DNA of 64,000 bases from Diabrotica undecimpunctata (GCF_040954645.1 NC_092809.1:79937435-80001434), one strand, 5' to 3'. Shown: positions 44,407 through 58,087, counted from the stretch's first letter. Notes: a model not told the origin generated them from the letters alone. Made by a program: numbers and translations.

Positions 44407-44974
44407 TAAAATATCTTCTGAACGTCTGTCTCCGTATTTGGTTAAAAGTAGGGGCCTAATTTCGGTCCAAAGGGTTTTATTAGAATAATTTAAATATTCT
44501 CTGGGTTCACCTTTAATTTTTGAAACAATATTTGCATTTAAAATAAATTGTTGTGGTACAGTAAGATTTTGATTAGTAAAAAAGCTAAGTAGATTATCTA
44601 CGGATTTAATGAATGTGGAGAGGTTATCTCCTGTGGTAAAATCAGGTAATGTAGAACATAAGCTAGAAATATCACTATTGTTAAGGGCCATTTTTGAACG
44701 ATTACGGTTTCGAAATTTATTTCGTGAACTATTCGTCTCTTTAGAAAGATCTTTAATTTCGTTACAGTTTAAATTACATTCAGCTAATAATAAATGTAAA
44801 TTTTCTACAGAAGTATCAGTAAAAGTGCTCATTCAAAGAAAAAGGGAAAAACTTACAGGATGATGATCAGTGGTGATGTTCTCTGCATTGCCTTGTGCCT
44901 TCTTCTCTTAGGTTCTTTTGGATTTTCGTCAAACAACTAAAGTTGACCAGGAAACACTAGTTTCTGTACGAAGT

Positions 44975-44991
44975 ATCCTGTTCGCAGCGCC

Positions 44992-44992
<1 letters not shown>
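44975..44992 (-). other. Primer-binding site of the errantivirus-like element
   Basis: Minus strand TGGCGCTGCGAACAGGAT adjoins the 5' LTR, its first base being the LTR's last. TGGCGC starts are common in errantivirus primer sites. The exact tRNA was not assigned. Confidence 0.7.
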
Positions 44993-45491
<499 letters not shown>

Positions 45492-46499
45492 ATTTTTTTA
45501 TAAATTAAATTTTTTACATCAAACCATCATTTTAACATTGGGAGGTAAAATTACTGTATTTGGTATCATTTTAAAGCCAATAGATGTTGCCAGTGTTAAT
45601 ACTTAAATAATATTTGAAAACATAAAAATGTCGATCGGTTTGGGTCAAGTTCAAATGAAGACATTGAAACTACCTGCCGACCGGCTGGGGTCAACCAACT
45701 AGTTTTTTTATAATATCAACGTTCAGTTGTTATATTTATTCAATTTAGATATTTTTTCCAAGAGAGTTGTGTAGAGGAATATTTTACATATTTCAATTTC
45801 CAAGCTGTTTAATCGAAGCTATCAGTGAATAGTTTAAGATAAATATTAGATTTTTATGGGATTAGGTCAAAAATATTGGTTGTGATTGAGATGAGAATCA
45901 CATTTTTAATTATTTAATGTTTAACATTTTGATTTCAATTCAGGAAATCGTTCTCAAAAAACGTTTTTTGTACAAAATGTGTATACACATTTTTACATAA
46001 TTTGTACAATAAACAAGGTTAAATATTGGAAATCGTATCGTTAAATATTAGTTAATTAAAAATGTAATTTTCATCTCAATATCGACTAATAATTGTGGCA
46101 TAATCACATAAAAAAATAATATTATATGATATAAGATATTATATGTTTGTAGTAATTCATAAATGTTAATAACTTTGTTTTTTGACTAACGACAGATAAT
46201 ATAGCTACTTGAAATCATGGCAATTGATGAGTTATTAAAGTGTGCAAAATATCAAGCAGATCAAAAAATATTTTACAATTTATTCAATTTGTTTATCACA
46301 GAAAGCGATTATTTAAACAACTGTACTTGTCCAAACTTGTATGACTCTATAAGTATTTTGTAACTTGCAATCGATTCTTTGCGCTTTCAGTTTTAGGGTA
46401 TATTAAAAAAACTTTTAACATGTTATTAAATTTTTTATTAAAAACCAGTTTGAATAGGGGACTTTTTAGTTTTTAGACCACTTAACGTTTTTTTAGTTT

Positions 46500-47650
46500 C
46501 TTTGACAAGTGAGGATTCGGTTATTTCTTCACATGGGCTATGAACAATTGTCTAGTCAAGTCAACACTATTAGAGAAGTTACCTATACTTTTCCAGTAGT
46601 CATGCAGACGGTTCATTTTAATTGTCCCCATATGGAACATAAGCTCGAGAAAAGTATTAAATTCTGTTTGTTTTCTCTTTCCAAAACGCAATCCTCGATT
46701 TTTCTGAACGACTTTGTGCAAGTATTTTGTCAGTCACTTCCACCATTCATGTAATCTACATCGTCCTCGCCCGATGCTTCTAACAATGATTGTAATTCAG
46801 CAGTGGTCAATCTACGTTTATGTTCACATCTACATTTTTTTAGATGTCGAAGGCATATTATTTACATCCATTTCTTTATAAATACTATAACTCACTTTTA
46901 CGGAGGTAATTAACAATAAAAACGTTCTACTGGAAACTATCAACTTACGACTTCCAATACTATAAGGCCACTTGAGGCACAATACGTTTTTACTCAATAA
47001 TAGTTCCTGTATAAGTAAAATTGTTTTTTAATGTGCTTCATTGGAGCACACTAGATATATTTCAGTTTTGCCATCACATTCTTCAGAGTATGTTTTAACT
47101 TTTTTAACTTTTCTATCGGCATTTCTACTAGTCATGCTTCTTCTTAAAACTTTGTAACATCTTGTACACTTTCTTCTCTTTGTATTATCTACATCGCTTT
47201 GCCTTAGATGGTATTTTTGGGTGTAACTGGTCATGAGGGTTACAACATTTCATTATTTGTAAATGCCTTCGCGAACTCCAGTCTGAACTCAAGGATAGGT
47301 TGTCGCTTTTTTTACGCTTTCTATTATTTAGCAACTAAGCATTGACTACTGCGGTATTAAATAATAATTCCATTGCCACTTTCCGGTACCACTTCAGAAT
47401 TTTGCGTATTGGGCTTTGGTAAGAAGCCACTTGATCACTAAAATCAACACTCTTTTTCACCAAGTTATAATCGAGAATAATTTGTGGTTTTAGTACTTGT
47501 GTATAATTTTTCTTTTTATTTGATTAAACCAAGATACAACTATTATGTTTAGATGTTGCAAGGGTTAAAACTGGTCTTTTGTCGACCCATTTTATCACTC
47601 GTAAAATCAATAATGGGGTTAAATTTCATCGAGAGTAACTGGTTGCAACT
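46500..47650 (-). pseudogene. piggyBac-like transposase remnant (copy C)
   Basis: Minus strand. 47650-47380 carries the DFSDQVASYQSP-type block. 47234-47028 is a 68-aa open piece (RRKCTRCYKVL, KTYSEECDGK, CSNEAH) that matches the cysteine-rich C-terminal domain of piggyBac transposases, with some Cys changed (EECDGKTEIYLVC). 46870-46521 is the N-terminal piece with FLELMFHMGTIKMNRLHDYW. Frames are broken throughout. Same permuted order as in copy B. Confidence 0.65.
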
Positions 47651-47859
47651 TTTTTAATCGAGATTTTAGTTTTACATGTTTTTAGAGTAAAACATCTGCA
47701 CATGAATAATTCGTTGCTTGAAAAATGATTTCAATTCATCGACCAATATTCTAAAATAAGGTGTTATTACGTCGTCCGGAATATTATAAACTGGTTCTCT
47801 TTCATAAAGCATTGGAAATATGGTTTACACTCTATATTTAGAAAAATCTTTTACTGCAA

Positions 47860-49930
47860 CTCTTGTTCGACCTAAACTAAATTAATACACAAAACAAATT
47901 AATCTATTTTTTTTATAGAAATGCAGATTCCTGTCGGCTTTTTATCAGTGCGGTATGAGTCACTGGTGTCTCGTATATCCGGACCTCTTATCGCATTACA
48001 AACATAATTCTTAATTAGCAGTGCGGTACAAGATACATTTATGTCATATAATCTGAAAGCCGTAATAAGACCATAAGACCGTATATTATAAATAAATATA
48101 TTCCTAAAAGAATTATCTTGAAACATGAAATAAATACACTAAAAAAGTGCAATATTAAGTGTTATTTAAAAAATGGTATGTCATTCACAACGGGCGTACA
48201 GTTAAAAAAAAAGTTTTCAGTGTTGTATTGCTTGATTATTATTATCTGGTATTCTGAAAATGTTGACATTTTTTCCTGGTCTGATCTTCCTCAACTAACG
48301 TCATCTTTCTTAATTTGTGGGTTGTGTTGTTCAGGTCTTTTTAGGTGTTTTTGTTGGTATCCATACTGAATGATCTTCTTTAGACAATGTACTAATGTAG
48401 TGTTCACATGTGGCATTGCGTGCGTCATGTAGCGCTGATCTTAATTGTCTGATTAGTCGATTATATTTGTGTTCGTCATCAAGATTTCGGCTTCTTGGTC
48501 ATCTAACTCTTGCTCTTCATTTTTCGACTATTAGTTGTATAATATAATTCGGAGTGTTACTTGTGTTTTCTTGATTTGGAATTGTTAATCGTGTAGCTCC
48601 ATATGAAATAGTAAAAGATGAAAACGGCAGCATATTCATCCATAAAAAAAGGAAACGCGATAAAGATATCTGAAACAACTGTTTTATGTTATAAGAGATG
48701 AAATAGTCCGAAATTGCCAGGTGAACAGGGTACTATAAAGAGGAAGTAGAATTAGCTACGAAACAGCTTAAATGGGGAAAAGAAATAAGCTTAGACCAAA
48801 TACCAGCAGGAATTATTCAACTGGGGAAAAAATTAAACGAATAACAATATTCACTCCATTTACAGAAAAGGGGGTGACCCGCAAACATTTTAAGAACTTC
48901 TTTAATAGCCTCCAGTCAACAATTTCCTAATCATGTTTAAAAAACGTACGGAATGCACTGTATATACTAACCCAAACCGTCAACATACTTGTTGTTGCAG
49001 TTATGTATTACGATCAACTTAAAGGTTATGCACGACTCCCCTTGTATAGGTACACAGGCATGCACCCGTGCGGGAGAAAAAAGATTTGTCATAACGTTAC
49101 ATTATGTCACATTTTAACGTTGAATATTTTATGGTCCCCTTTGAATTATAAAACGAATTATCGACTTTTTCTCGCACAGATACCGCCTATGTAACTTTAC
49201 AAAGCGAGTCGTTTGCTGGATATTAAAGAAACGTCTATGGCCATCATATAATTTTACGCTATTTCACGTTCTACGACGCATTCCACGTTTGACACACTGT
49301 CTTGTTTAGTTTTCTGTCATTTTATTTGTTAAATCCTATGTCATTCTCGTCAGAGCGTCAAGGAGCAGTAAATGTGTGCAGTGAACGGGAGGAATATGTT
49401 TAACAGTGAACGTTGGAGATTTTTCGAGTCTTTCATATTTTTTTCTTTGCGTGCCTCTCCTATCGGAGATTGGATATCATTAGGGCGATTCTAATTTTAT
49501 TTACTGCTGTTTTGAATAATTCACTCATCACTAACTCATCCGGTGGCCAAAGTGTTTAAGTTTTCTCTTTTTTATATTCAGTATAACTTCTGGATCGTTA
49601 TGTATTCTACGTATTACCCCTTCATTTGTAATTTTATCCACTCAACTTATTTTTAGTATACGGCAGTAGCACCACATCTCAAAGCTGTCAAGATTTGTAA
49701 CATTCTTCTGTTTAAGAGTCCATGCCTCAACACCGTAAAGCTAAGTACTGAATACATACTAAGTAGTTAACTAAAAGTGGACGTACGCAAAGAGATGTAT
49801 GACGTAATCGTATGGTATTCGCTAAATCCTGTCACGTAATATGCCACATACCTCTGTGCGTAAATTCGTTTTATTGCTGCCAGTTTAAGGTGTTATTAGA
49901 TGCAGCCATGTTGAATTTCTCTCCACTATC
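47860..49930. other. Conserved block and LINE fossils of unit C
   Basis: Inverse counterpart of 25200-27250 in B: the unassigned 75-codon frame (48126-47899), Jockey-type linker piece (about 48570-48370 minus), RTE RT piece (48735-48845 plus, EVELATKQLKWGKEISLDQIP split as EVELATKQLKWG and KEISLDQIP), a 63-codon unknown frame (49003-49191, MYYDQLKGYARLP) and an RTE C-terminal piece (about 49740-49510 minus). None is functional. Confidence 0.55.
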
Positions 49931-49934
49931 GTAT

Positions 49935-51040
49935 TATCTTTGTTAAATCCTATCATTTTAGGCTCCATATATCCTGATTAGACCTATAGGACCCGAGATA
50001 CGCAACTAAGGCTCTTTTGACATAACATATATAGGAGCAAAGATATATACCTAAGGTTCTTTTGACGTGTTGATGTATTTGATTTCTACGTCGTAGTATT
50101 TTATTGGTTAAATGTTACCATTTGAGGTACTGTACGTCACGATTGGACTAATAGGATCGAAGATACATAACTAAGGCCCTTTTGCCAGGCTACTCTATTT
50201 AATTTTTGTATCTCATTGTATTCTATTAGTTTATTTCTATCATTTGAGGTACGAAACGTTACGATTGGACTAATAGGACCGCAGATACATAACTAAGGCC
50301 CTTTTGATAAGCTGATGTATTTTATTTTTCTATCTTATTGTATTCGATTGGATAAATCCTATCATTTGAGGTACTGTACGTCATGATTGGGCTAATAAAA
50401 ACGAAGATACGTAACTAAGGCCCTTTTAATATTTTGCTGTATTTGATTTCTATCTCATTGTATTCTATTAGTTAAATTCTATCATTTGAGGTATCGTACG
50501 TCACGATTGGACTAATAGGACCGAAGATACATAACTAAGGCCATTTTGACATGCTACTTTATTTAATTTTTATACCTTATTGTATTTTATTTGTTAAATC
50601 CTTTCATTTAAGGTACTGTACGTCATAATTGGACTAATAGAACTAAAAATACACAACTAAGGCCCTTTTGACATTGTTCTGTATTTGATTTTTGTATCCC
50701 ATTGTATTCTGTATGTTAAATCATATCATTAGAGGTACTATACGTCACGATTGGACTAATAGGACCGAAGATACGTGACTACGGCCCTTTTGACATGTTG
50801 CTGTATTTAATTTTTTTATTTCATTGATTTCAATTCGTTAAATCCTGTCATTTGAGATACTGTACGTCACGATTGGACTTATAGAAACGAAGATATATAA
50901 TTAAGGCCTTTTTGACATGCTGCTATATTTGATTTTTCTGTCTTATTGTATTTTATTGGTTAAATCCTATCATTTGAGGGGCTGTACGTCGCGACTAGAC
51001 CAATTGGAGCGAAGATACAATAGGTAGTTGCAATATATCA
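49935..51040 (+). repeat. ~121-bp minisatellite array (copy C)
   Basis: At least eight units; starts of the GAGGTAC core at about 50124, 50246, 50368, 50488, 50610, 50732, 50855 and 50976 give periods of 120-123 bp. A variant first unit (ATCATTTTAGGCTCC) opens the array. Confidence 0.9.
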
Positions 51041-51092
51041 TAACCCGTTACTTTTAACCAACCATGATGCCAGAATGATTTGTGGATGAAAA

Positions 51093-51094
<2 letters not shown>

Positions 51095-51148
<54 letters not shown>

Positions 51149-51157
51149 AACTCTTTT

Positions 51158-51223
<66 letters not shown>
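51095..51223. repeat. (TA)n tracts with a 16-bp Penelope end fragment
   Basis: Two TA runs separated by GTAAACTCTTTTCTTT (51146-51161). The first ten bases equal the outer end of PLE1 (AGTAAACTCTT), so it looks like a remnant of a PLE1-type insertion. Confidence 0.7.
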
Positions 51224-52023
<800 letters not shown>

Positions 52024-52026
<3 letters not shown>

Positions 52027-52250
52027 AAAGATATAATCTTTTAGCGAAAGCCGCTATCGCTTTATTAAATTAAATGGCCAAATATATGGCCTAGGAGGAC
52101 AAATTCGTTAAACTTCCCGTGCTCGAATCGGTATCAATAAAGTGTTATGATCATTTCGGCCTAGCCCAGCCTCATCAGACACTTTGGGCTGATACAAATT
52201 CAAACTCGGAAAGTCCAACGAATGTCTCCCAAAACTTCACTACAACAGTA
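52024..52250 (-). mobile_element. Penelope-type (or retrozyme-like) fragment carrying a hammerhead
   Basis: About 225 bp between a TA tract and the hAT remnant. Its centre is the hammerhead at 52131-52195. Short inverted pieces GGCCAAATATATGGCC (about 52073-52088) lie beside it. No coding sequence; the right boundary is uncertain. Confidence 0.5.
52131..52195 (-). ncRNA. Type I hammerhead ribozyme
   Basis: Minus strand, in order: GTATCA (outer stem I), internal loop, AAAGTGT (stem I), CTGATGA, a short stem II (GGCT...GGCC), GAAA, TGATCA with the following T as stem III, then ATA before the cleavage point, ACACTTT (stem I) and TGATAC (outer stem I). All core residues (CUGAUGA, GAAA, NUH) are present and stem I pairs on both sides of an internal loop. 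Stem III is an 8-nt palindrome (ATGATCAT), as in hammerheads of Penelope elements that act as dimers. Confidence 0.82.
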
Positions 52251-52251
52251 G

Positions 52252-52620
52252 TTAGCTACAAAAGCCGGTGGCGCCTTTGCTCAGTTTTGATATAACATTC
52301 CTGAAGTAATTAACCTGACGTAATGAACAAGTTTTTCTTGTTGGCGGTTTATGTCCAGGAATCCACCCTGAAAACTTTTTAAAACATCGTTCTTCAACTA
52401 TGGAAAACGGATGAAACGAGTCTTTGCATAGGTTTAGTAAATCCGTATCTATTTGTTTCTTTTGTTCTAAACTAATATTTTTATTAATGGAAGTATCCAT
52501 CACCTTTTGGCGCTTGGGTGGCGGTGGCGGTATGTCAGTACTTGTAGTAGAAGTAGTCGAAACGGACAGAAATGCGTCAGGAGAAGTTTCAATCATTGCA
52601 ATATTCAGAAAGTGGACCAT
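52252..52620 (-). pseudogene. hAT transposase fragment, central part
   Basis: 122-aa open frame from ATG 52620. TDLLNLCKDSFHPFSIVEER and CFKKFSGWIPGHKPPTRK match the region before the catalytic domain of hAT (ZBED-like) transposases. The N-terminus is Ser/Thr/Pro-rich. It ends at a stop without the DDE domain, so it is a fragment. Confidence 0.65.
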
Positions 52621-52839
52621 AAAAGCTGCATCTTCTACAAATGTGCATTTTTTGAAAATAAAATTATTCTTATACTAGGTCAATAATTTTGACTAAGAAA
52701 AATAATTCTTAACTGAATATTTACAATAAATAAATCCTTTAAAGTACTATCAATAAAGATTTGAAATCGAAAATGCAGATCAACGTAAATCGAAACTCAT
52801 TCATTAATAAGAATACCTAGTTATAAAAAACAAAAGAAA

Positions 52840-53295
52840 GAGTTAAGAAGCTGGTTATTTCTATAAAAAAAGAAAAAGAAGATTGTACTAGTGAAAATCA
52901 ACCAGTACAAGAAAAAGAAACTGATAAAGATGACTTAAGTCCATGGTGTATTTTTGATGAATTAATTGGACATGACTCATCTAAACATACACCTGTATCG
53001 AGAGATATAAAAGAAGTCGACATGTATTTGTTTGATGATATTACCCACAAAAAATTTCAAACGGAGATTGGAACATGGCCATTACAGTGGCGGAAAACCA
53101 TCGCCATGTATATCCTAACTTAACCACTATATTCATAAAATATTATAGTATTGTAACAAAATCTGTTCCTTGTGAACACATGTTCAAAACCTAGTTTAAT
53201 TTTAAATAAGAGAAGAACACGGTTAACAAGAAAAGTGGAAAAACTTATGTTTTTAAATGTCAATTTAGACGATTCGCGATTTAATAATGTGTAAT
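52840..53295 (+). pseudogene. hAT transposase fragment, C-terminal dimerisation region
   Basis: Plus strand, frameshifted. SPWCIFDELIGHD, then EVDMYLFDD, a tryptophan-containing piece (WPLQWRK), SVPCEHMF and LILNKRRTRLTRK-type sequence ending FLNVNLDD give the order of the hAT C-terminal dimerisation domain. It points away from the central fragment at 52252-52620 (opposite strand), so the gene was inverted internally. Confidence 0.6.
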
Positions 53296-53710
53296 GTAAA
53301 TGTAAGTACTATATGTATTGTTTAATTTATTTTTCAAGTTATAATAAATATATCCTTCGTTAGTTTCTTTTAATAAAATAGCCAATATGTTTGTTTGTAT
53401 ACTCGCTTATTTGAAACTACTGGTAAACAATCAACTAGTTACAGTTTACGAAAAACGGTTTCGATAAAAATGTCAACGACCCACCTCCAGTTTAATCGGT
53501 ATATTAGGATCGGAAGCAGAGATATGTAAAATATCTCTGATCGGAACTAATTGTCTCAATAATGGGCAATGGGTGTCAATAAGAAATATGGAGGGGAGAC
53601 CAAGGGGAAATATGATTGTTATCTTTGTTTATTCGCTGAAAATATGATTTTATATCTGTGTTAGATATGCTGTTAAATTTTACCATACCGACCATAAACT
53701 TTTACCTACA

Positions 53711-53713
<3 letters not shown>
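53296..53713. other. Unassigned stretch
   Basis: No coding signal. A hairpin-capable segment GAGATATGTAAAATATCTC lies at about 53519-53537. It may hold the hAT 3' end, but no TIR was found. Confidence 0.35.
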
Positions 53714-53772
<59 letters not shown>

Positions 53773-53779
53773 GTATATA
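53714..53779. repeat. (TA)n microsatellite
   Basis: About 66 bp of TA, with TGTA at the right end. Confidence 0.98.
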
Positions 53780-53814
53780 GGGACGAACTCTGGAATTTAA
53801 AATCAGAGACATAC

Positions 53815-54115
53815 GCAGGGTGAAGAACCTCTGAGATGGGTTAATAACGCCATTGAGGATATAATTTAAAAAGAGATTGAAAATAATTTGTCACATGACC
53901 AGGTCGGGTTAACTTTTTGTTCAAAAAGTTTTGGTCGCGGACAGGATTGGATGTACCTCCGAAGTTACTGTTGATGATGTATAGAATAAAGGTTCCATAT
54001 ATCAATCGAATTCTGCAAGAGTAGATATTATCAAAAACAATGATAATCTATCCCTCTCTCGAGCTCTAGTGGTAGCCAGAGCTTATGTGAACAAAGGCCC
54101 TATAGATTATATTTA
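53815..54115 (+). pseudogene. Maverick/Polinton DNA polymerase B N-terminal fragment
   Basis: Broken plus-strand frames. EEPLRWVNNAIEDII, then DQVGLTFCSKSFGRG, then VTVDDV and IYQSN, then NNDNLSLSRALVVARAY give the order seen before the polymerase domain of protein-primed DNA polymerases of Mavericks/Polintons and related adintoviruses. At least three stops and one frameshift occur in 300 bp. The catalytic region is absent. Assignment rests on the last motif and the order only. Confidence 0.55.
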
Positions 54116-55030
54116 ATCTGTTTATTCGTCCGTCCAGTCAGAGATTGAAAAACTGTAATAGATAGAAAAAACTGACGACGGATTCTGATTCATCGCTTGA
54201 AGTTATTACAGCAAAAATTGTCAAAACGGAAATACTTCCGGCTTTGAGAAAATTAATAAAAGCGGTATAACTCTCAAATGACGATAGATACAATTATTTT
54301 GAGAGTGATAGTGATTTTGTGATCAGCCTGCAAAAATATGTCCAAAAACATGTCTTGGTTAACTTCCGGTAATAAAAGTATTTCCCTTCCGGTGAAAATT
54401 CTTGTTGGCTTCCGGTTTATATTTGATTTTTTTAGATTGAGACTTAATAAGCTCACCTTTATCTTACCTTTTTATTGATTTATTGATTTAATTTCGATAA
54501 CCAACTTTGCTTGCAAGATAAAAATTCTTACAGAAAAATGATTTTTGTACGATAAAGATTTTCTCCCTTTTATTTATATTACCTACAACTTTCATTAAGT
54601 ATAAATTGTTTAACAGCGCACCGTACAATGAAGTCATAATTATATTCGGTGGTGAATTCGCTATATGTATATGATTCCTGCATTTGTTCCATAATAAAAA
54701 TTTATTTATTAATTACTACGCCCACAATTCTAAAAAAAACTAAATGAAAATGAAATACTGCGAATATATAAATAATATAAGTATACCGTATCTCTAATAA
54801 AATAAAATTGTATATAGCAGGTATGGCAACAATATTTAACCGCAACCAATGATGGACCCTTGCAAGTGGAGGCAGATTGTTAAATCAGAGAAGGCCCACC
54901 CCGGGTTGTAGACGTAGAAAGAAGAAAAAGAGGTATCTTTGAGTTATCAAATATACAAACGGTTACTTAAATATTTTTGTTTTTTTTTTGTTAAATATAT
55001 TCGTTACGCAAGATATTCAAAGCGGTCGGT
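54116..55030. other. Mostly unassigned; RTE-type tail near 54890
   Basis: 54355-54420 holds three CTTCCGGT copies, with a fourth ACTTCCGG near 54230. 54886-54945 (GGCCCACCCCGGGTTGTAGA then a GAA-rich run) looks like the tail of an RTE-type LINE. Nothing else is recognised. Confidence 0.4.
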
Positions 55031-55350
55031 GAGAACGGAATATGGAGGTGTAGATATAACTTTGTACTGCAGAATATCTACAAGCATGAGATTGGTGGAA
55101 AAGATATTACCACTCTAATCAAGCGAAACCGTCTGCAGTGGGTAGCCCGGCACCCAGAATCAAACAAGATAAGAAAGTGGGACTGAGAAGACAAAGCGGG
55201 CCAAAGCAGAGGTGGATAGACAGAGTAACACAGGATGCTGACAAGATCGGCGTTGCCAACCTGAAATCCCAGCAAGGGACAGAGCAGAATAGCGTAGAAA
55301 GCTTGAGCAGGTCGAGGCTCTTTAAAGACCATAGACCATGATGATGATAA
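55031..55350 (+). mobile_element. RTE-like LINE 3' end with (ATG)n tail
   Basis: One frame (55138-55341) holds PKQRWIDRVTQDADKIG and ends FKDHRP; just upstream, in another frame, is DITTLIKRNRLQWVARH. This is the C-terminal end of RTE-type ORFs. It ends CCATGATGATGATAATA, the triplet tail of these LINEs. 5'-truncated and frameshifted. Confidence 0.7.
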
Positions 55351-55576
55351 TATTTTTATGTTATATTCTTTAATTTTAATTTTTTATCATTTATAGGCAT
55401 AAGTTTATTTATTTACTCGATAGTTTATCGGATTAACTCACTTAGTACGTCTAAGAACAATAAGGACTGATTATTATTAAGAATATTCTCACTTAGCTAT
55501 ACCCTACATAAGCAAAAGACACAGAATTCGTAACTATCATCACGATTACCTCTTAAATTTTATTAATAAGTATTAC

Positions 55577-55740
55577 CTGCACAAGTATCATAATAATCAG
55601 GACAACATCTATTATTAACGACGCAATCATCATCACAGTCGCATGTTAAATGATACAATTCCGTTATATTTTCTTTTTGTCCACAGCGATTTTCACAAGC
55701 ATCTATTATTGGAATCACTTCACTATCTGTACTACTGTAC
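55577..55740 (-). CDS. Somatomedin-B domain exon of a host gene (single exon)
   Basis: 164-bp exon bounded by TTTTTTTTAG|G at 55741 (acceptor) and GCAG|GTAATA at 55577/55576 (donor). Phases are 2 in and 1 out. It encodes CENRCGQKENITELYHLTC, then DCDDDCVVNNRCCPDYYDTC: eight cysteines in somatomedin-B spacing, with the diagnostic CxCDxxC and CCPDY parts. Such disulfide-knot domains occur in secreted or membrane proteins (for example poly(U)-specific endoribonucleases and ENPP-type enzymes). Neighbouring exons were not found in the window, and the upstream intron begins with a TA tract. Confidence 0.72.
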
Positions 55741-55748
55741 CTAAAAAA

Positions 55749-56465
<717 letters not shown>

Positions 56466-56497
56466 TTTATATCGACAGTCACTAATATCCAGTAATT

Positions 56498-56678
<181 letters not shown>

Positions 56679-58087
56679 TGTTATGATATGTAAAATCGAG
56701 AAAAATATTGGTTTGTTTAAAAATATTTCAAAGTTCAAAAACATTAAAATAATTCAGATAAGTAGGATAATATCCAACAAACATTTCGGAGAAGGAAAGT
56801 TATTAAATCTTTGAATTACCTGTACCAAACAAAATGTAAGCTTTACATCAATCATTTCTTTGTTAAACTTGAGTGACCCGCATAAGTTTAAGTGAAACAA
56901 AAGACAAATTGAAACGGGTTTTTACAAATGCATTAGTGCAGTGATTAAAGACAATAGAAGATATTTTAGAAAGAGGTTTTGTTAGTTTTAAGATTATAGA
57001 AAAATATTATTTGTAAATAAGTTTTAGGAAATTTATAATTATAGGTAAAAATTTGTTTGTTATCGAAATGAAGAAATGGGGGAATTGTGACGAGTTGTGA
57101 TTGGCGGAGATTGAAAAAGGTGGGATAAGTGTGTGGGAGAAAGTTTAGCGAGATTGAGGAGAGAGAAAAGATAGCAGGCAGTTGGTTTCCAAGTCTGTAA
57201 GAGGAACAGGGATTGTTCTCTGGCGGTTCCTGAAATGTAGCAAGCAGTAGTGTTGAATGTTAGTGAGTTTTGGTGGAGTTAGTGTATCTGACGGAAGCTG
57301 AAGCAGCAAAATATTGTAAGTCATATTTCTCTACTTATATTCCAAGAGTCACTGTTCAGGCCAACGAGAGATTCAGTTTATCGTAAAGAGAAGATATTCC
57401 AAGAGTCATTTTTCACTCGGGCCAACGAGAGATTCAGTTTATCGAGAGGAGAAAAGGCTATCATAATTTGAATGATTTGTGCTTTTGAAGGAGATCATTA
57501 AGGACGATATACTTGCAACAATCTGTGTAAGATTGCTGATTACATAGGGAGCGGTTGAGAGGAGATAATACAGTCTACAAGGAACAAGGATTTGGACCAC
57601 TCATCATCAGAGAGAGATATTTTTGTTTTCTGCAGTTTTTTCTTTTATTGATAATACAATTTTTACACTTAATTTAGAAAGGATATAAATATTTTGATTA
57701 GGAGAGTTAGAATAGTTCGGAATTTTGAGATTTCAATTAATATTGTTTGTACCATAAATTTTGATTGTTCACATACGGAGAACAAAATTTTGAGAATCCT
57801 TATATGAGATTTGTTTATTGAAAACTTTTGCGTGTGAATTATTTCATTATTTTTATTTCAATATATAGTGTTAGATCGTATGTGTTTTTTATTATTCTAG
57901 TATTTTTTGGACCTTACCTTTCACATGTAATAGCATAGATATTGAAGCACGAATTTAACCCTGAGATAAGAGAATTAAAAATTGTGATAGAGTCATAATC
58001 ATATCATTTAAATAATTTTAATTAATCAAAAAAAAATTAATTAGCTAATTATTGCTTGGCGCACCAAGACTTTAAATATCACAATAA
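56679..58087 (+). repeat. 5' LTR (1409 bp)
   Basis: Starts TGTTATGATATG and ends ATATCACAATAA, an imperfect inverted terminal pair. It contains a tandem duplication with the shared block GGCCAACGAGAGATTCAGTT (57338-57383 and 57395-57443). The exact 3' boundary is uncertain by a few bases. Confidence 0.9.

Larger units (their letters stand above)
42920..44832 (-). pseudogene. Gag of the errantivirus-like element (interrupted)
   Basis: Start ATG 44832. Capsid-like residues are split by the Harbinger element at 43767-44406. After it the frame runs to about 43465, where a frameshift in a T/A run occurs, then to TAA 43169-43171, then on to the stop at 42920. The C-terminal part is rich in Asn, Gln, Pro and Arg with no CCHC knuckle, as is usual for errantivirus Gag, which packages RNA through basic residues. 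Confidence 0.82.

Noticed and set aside
49003..49191. 63-codon frame MYYDQLKGYARLP in units B and C
   Set aside because: Present in both copies by duplication, with no recognised domain; treated as part of the unassigned block.
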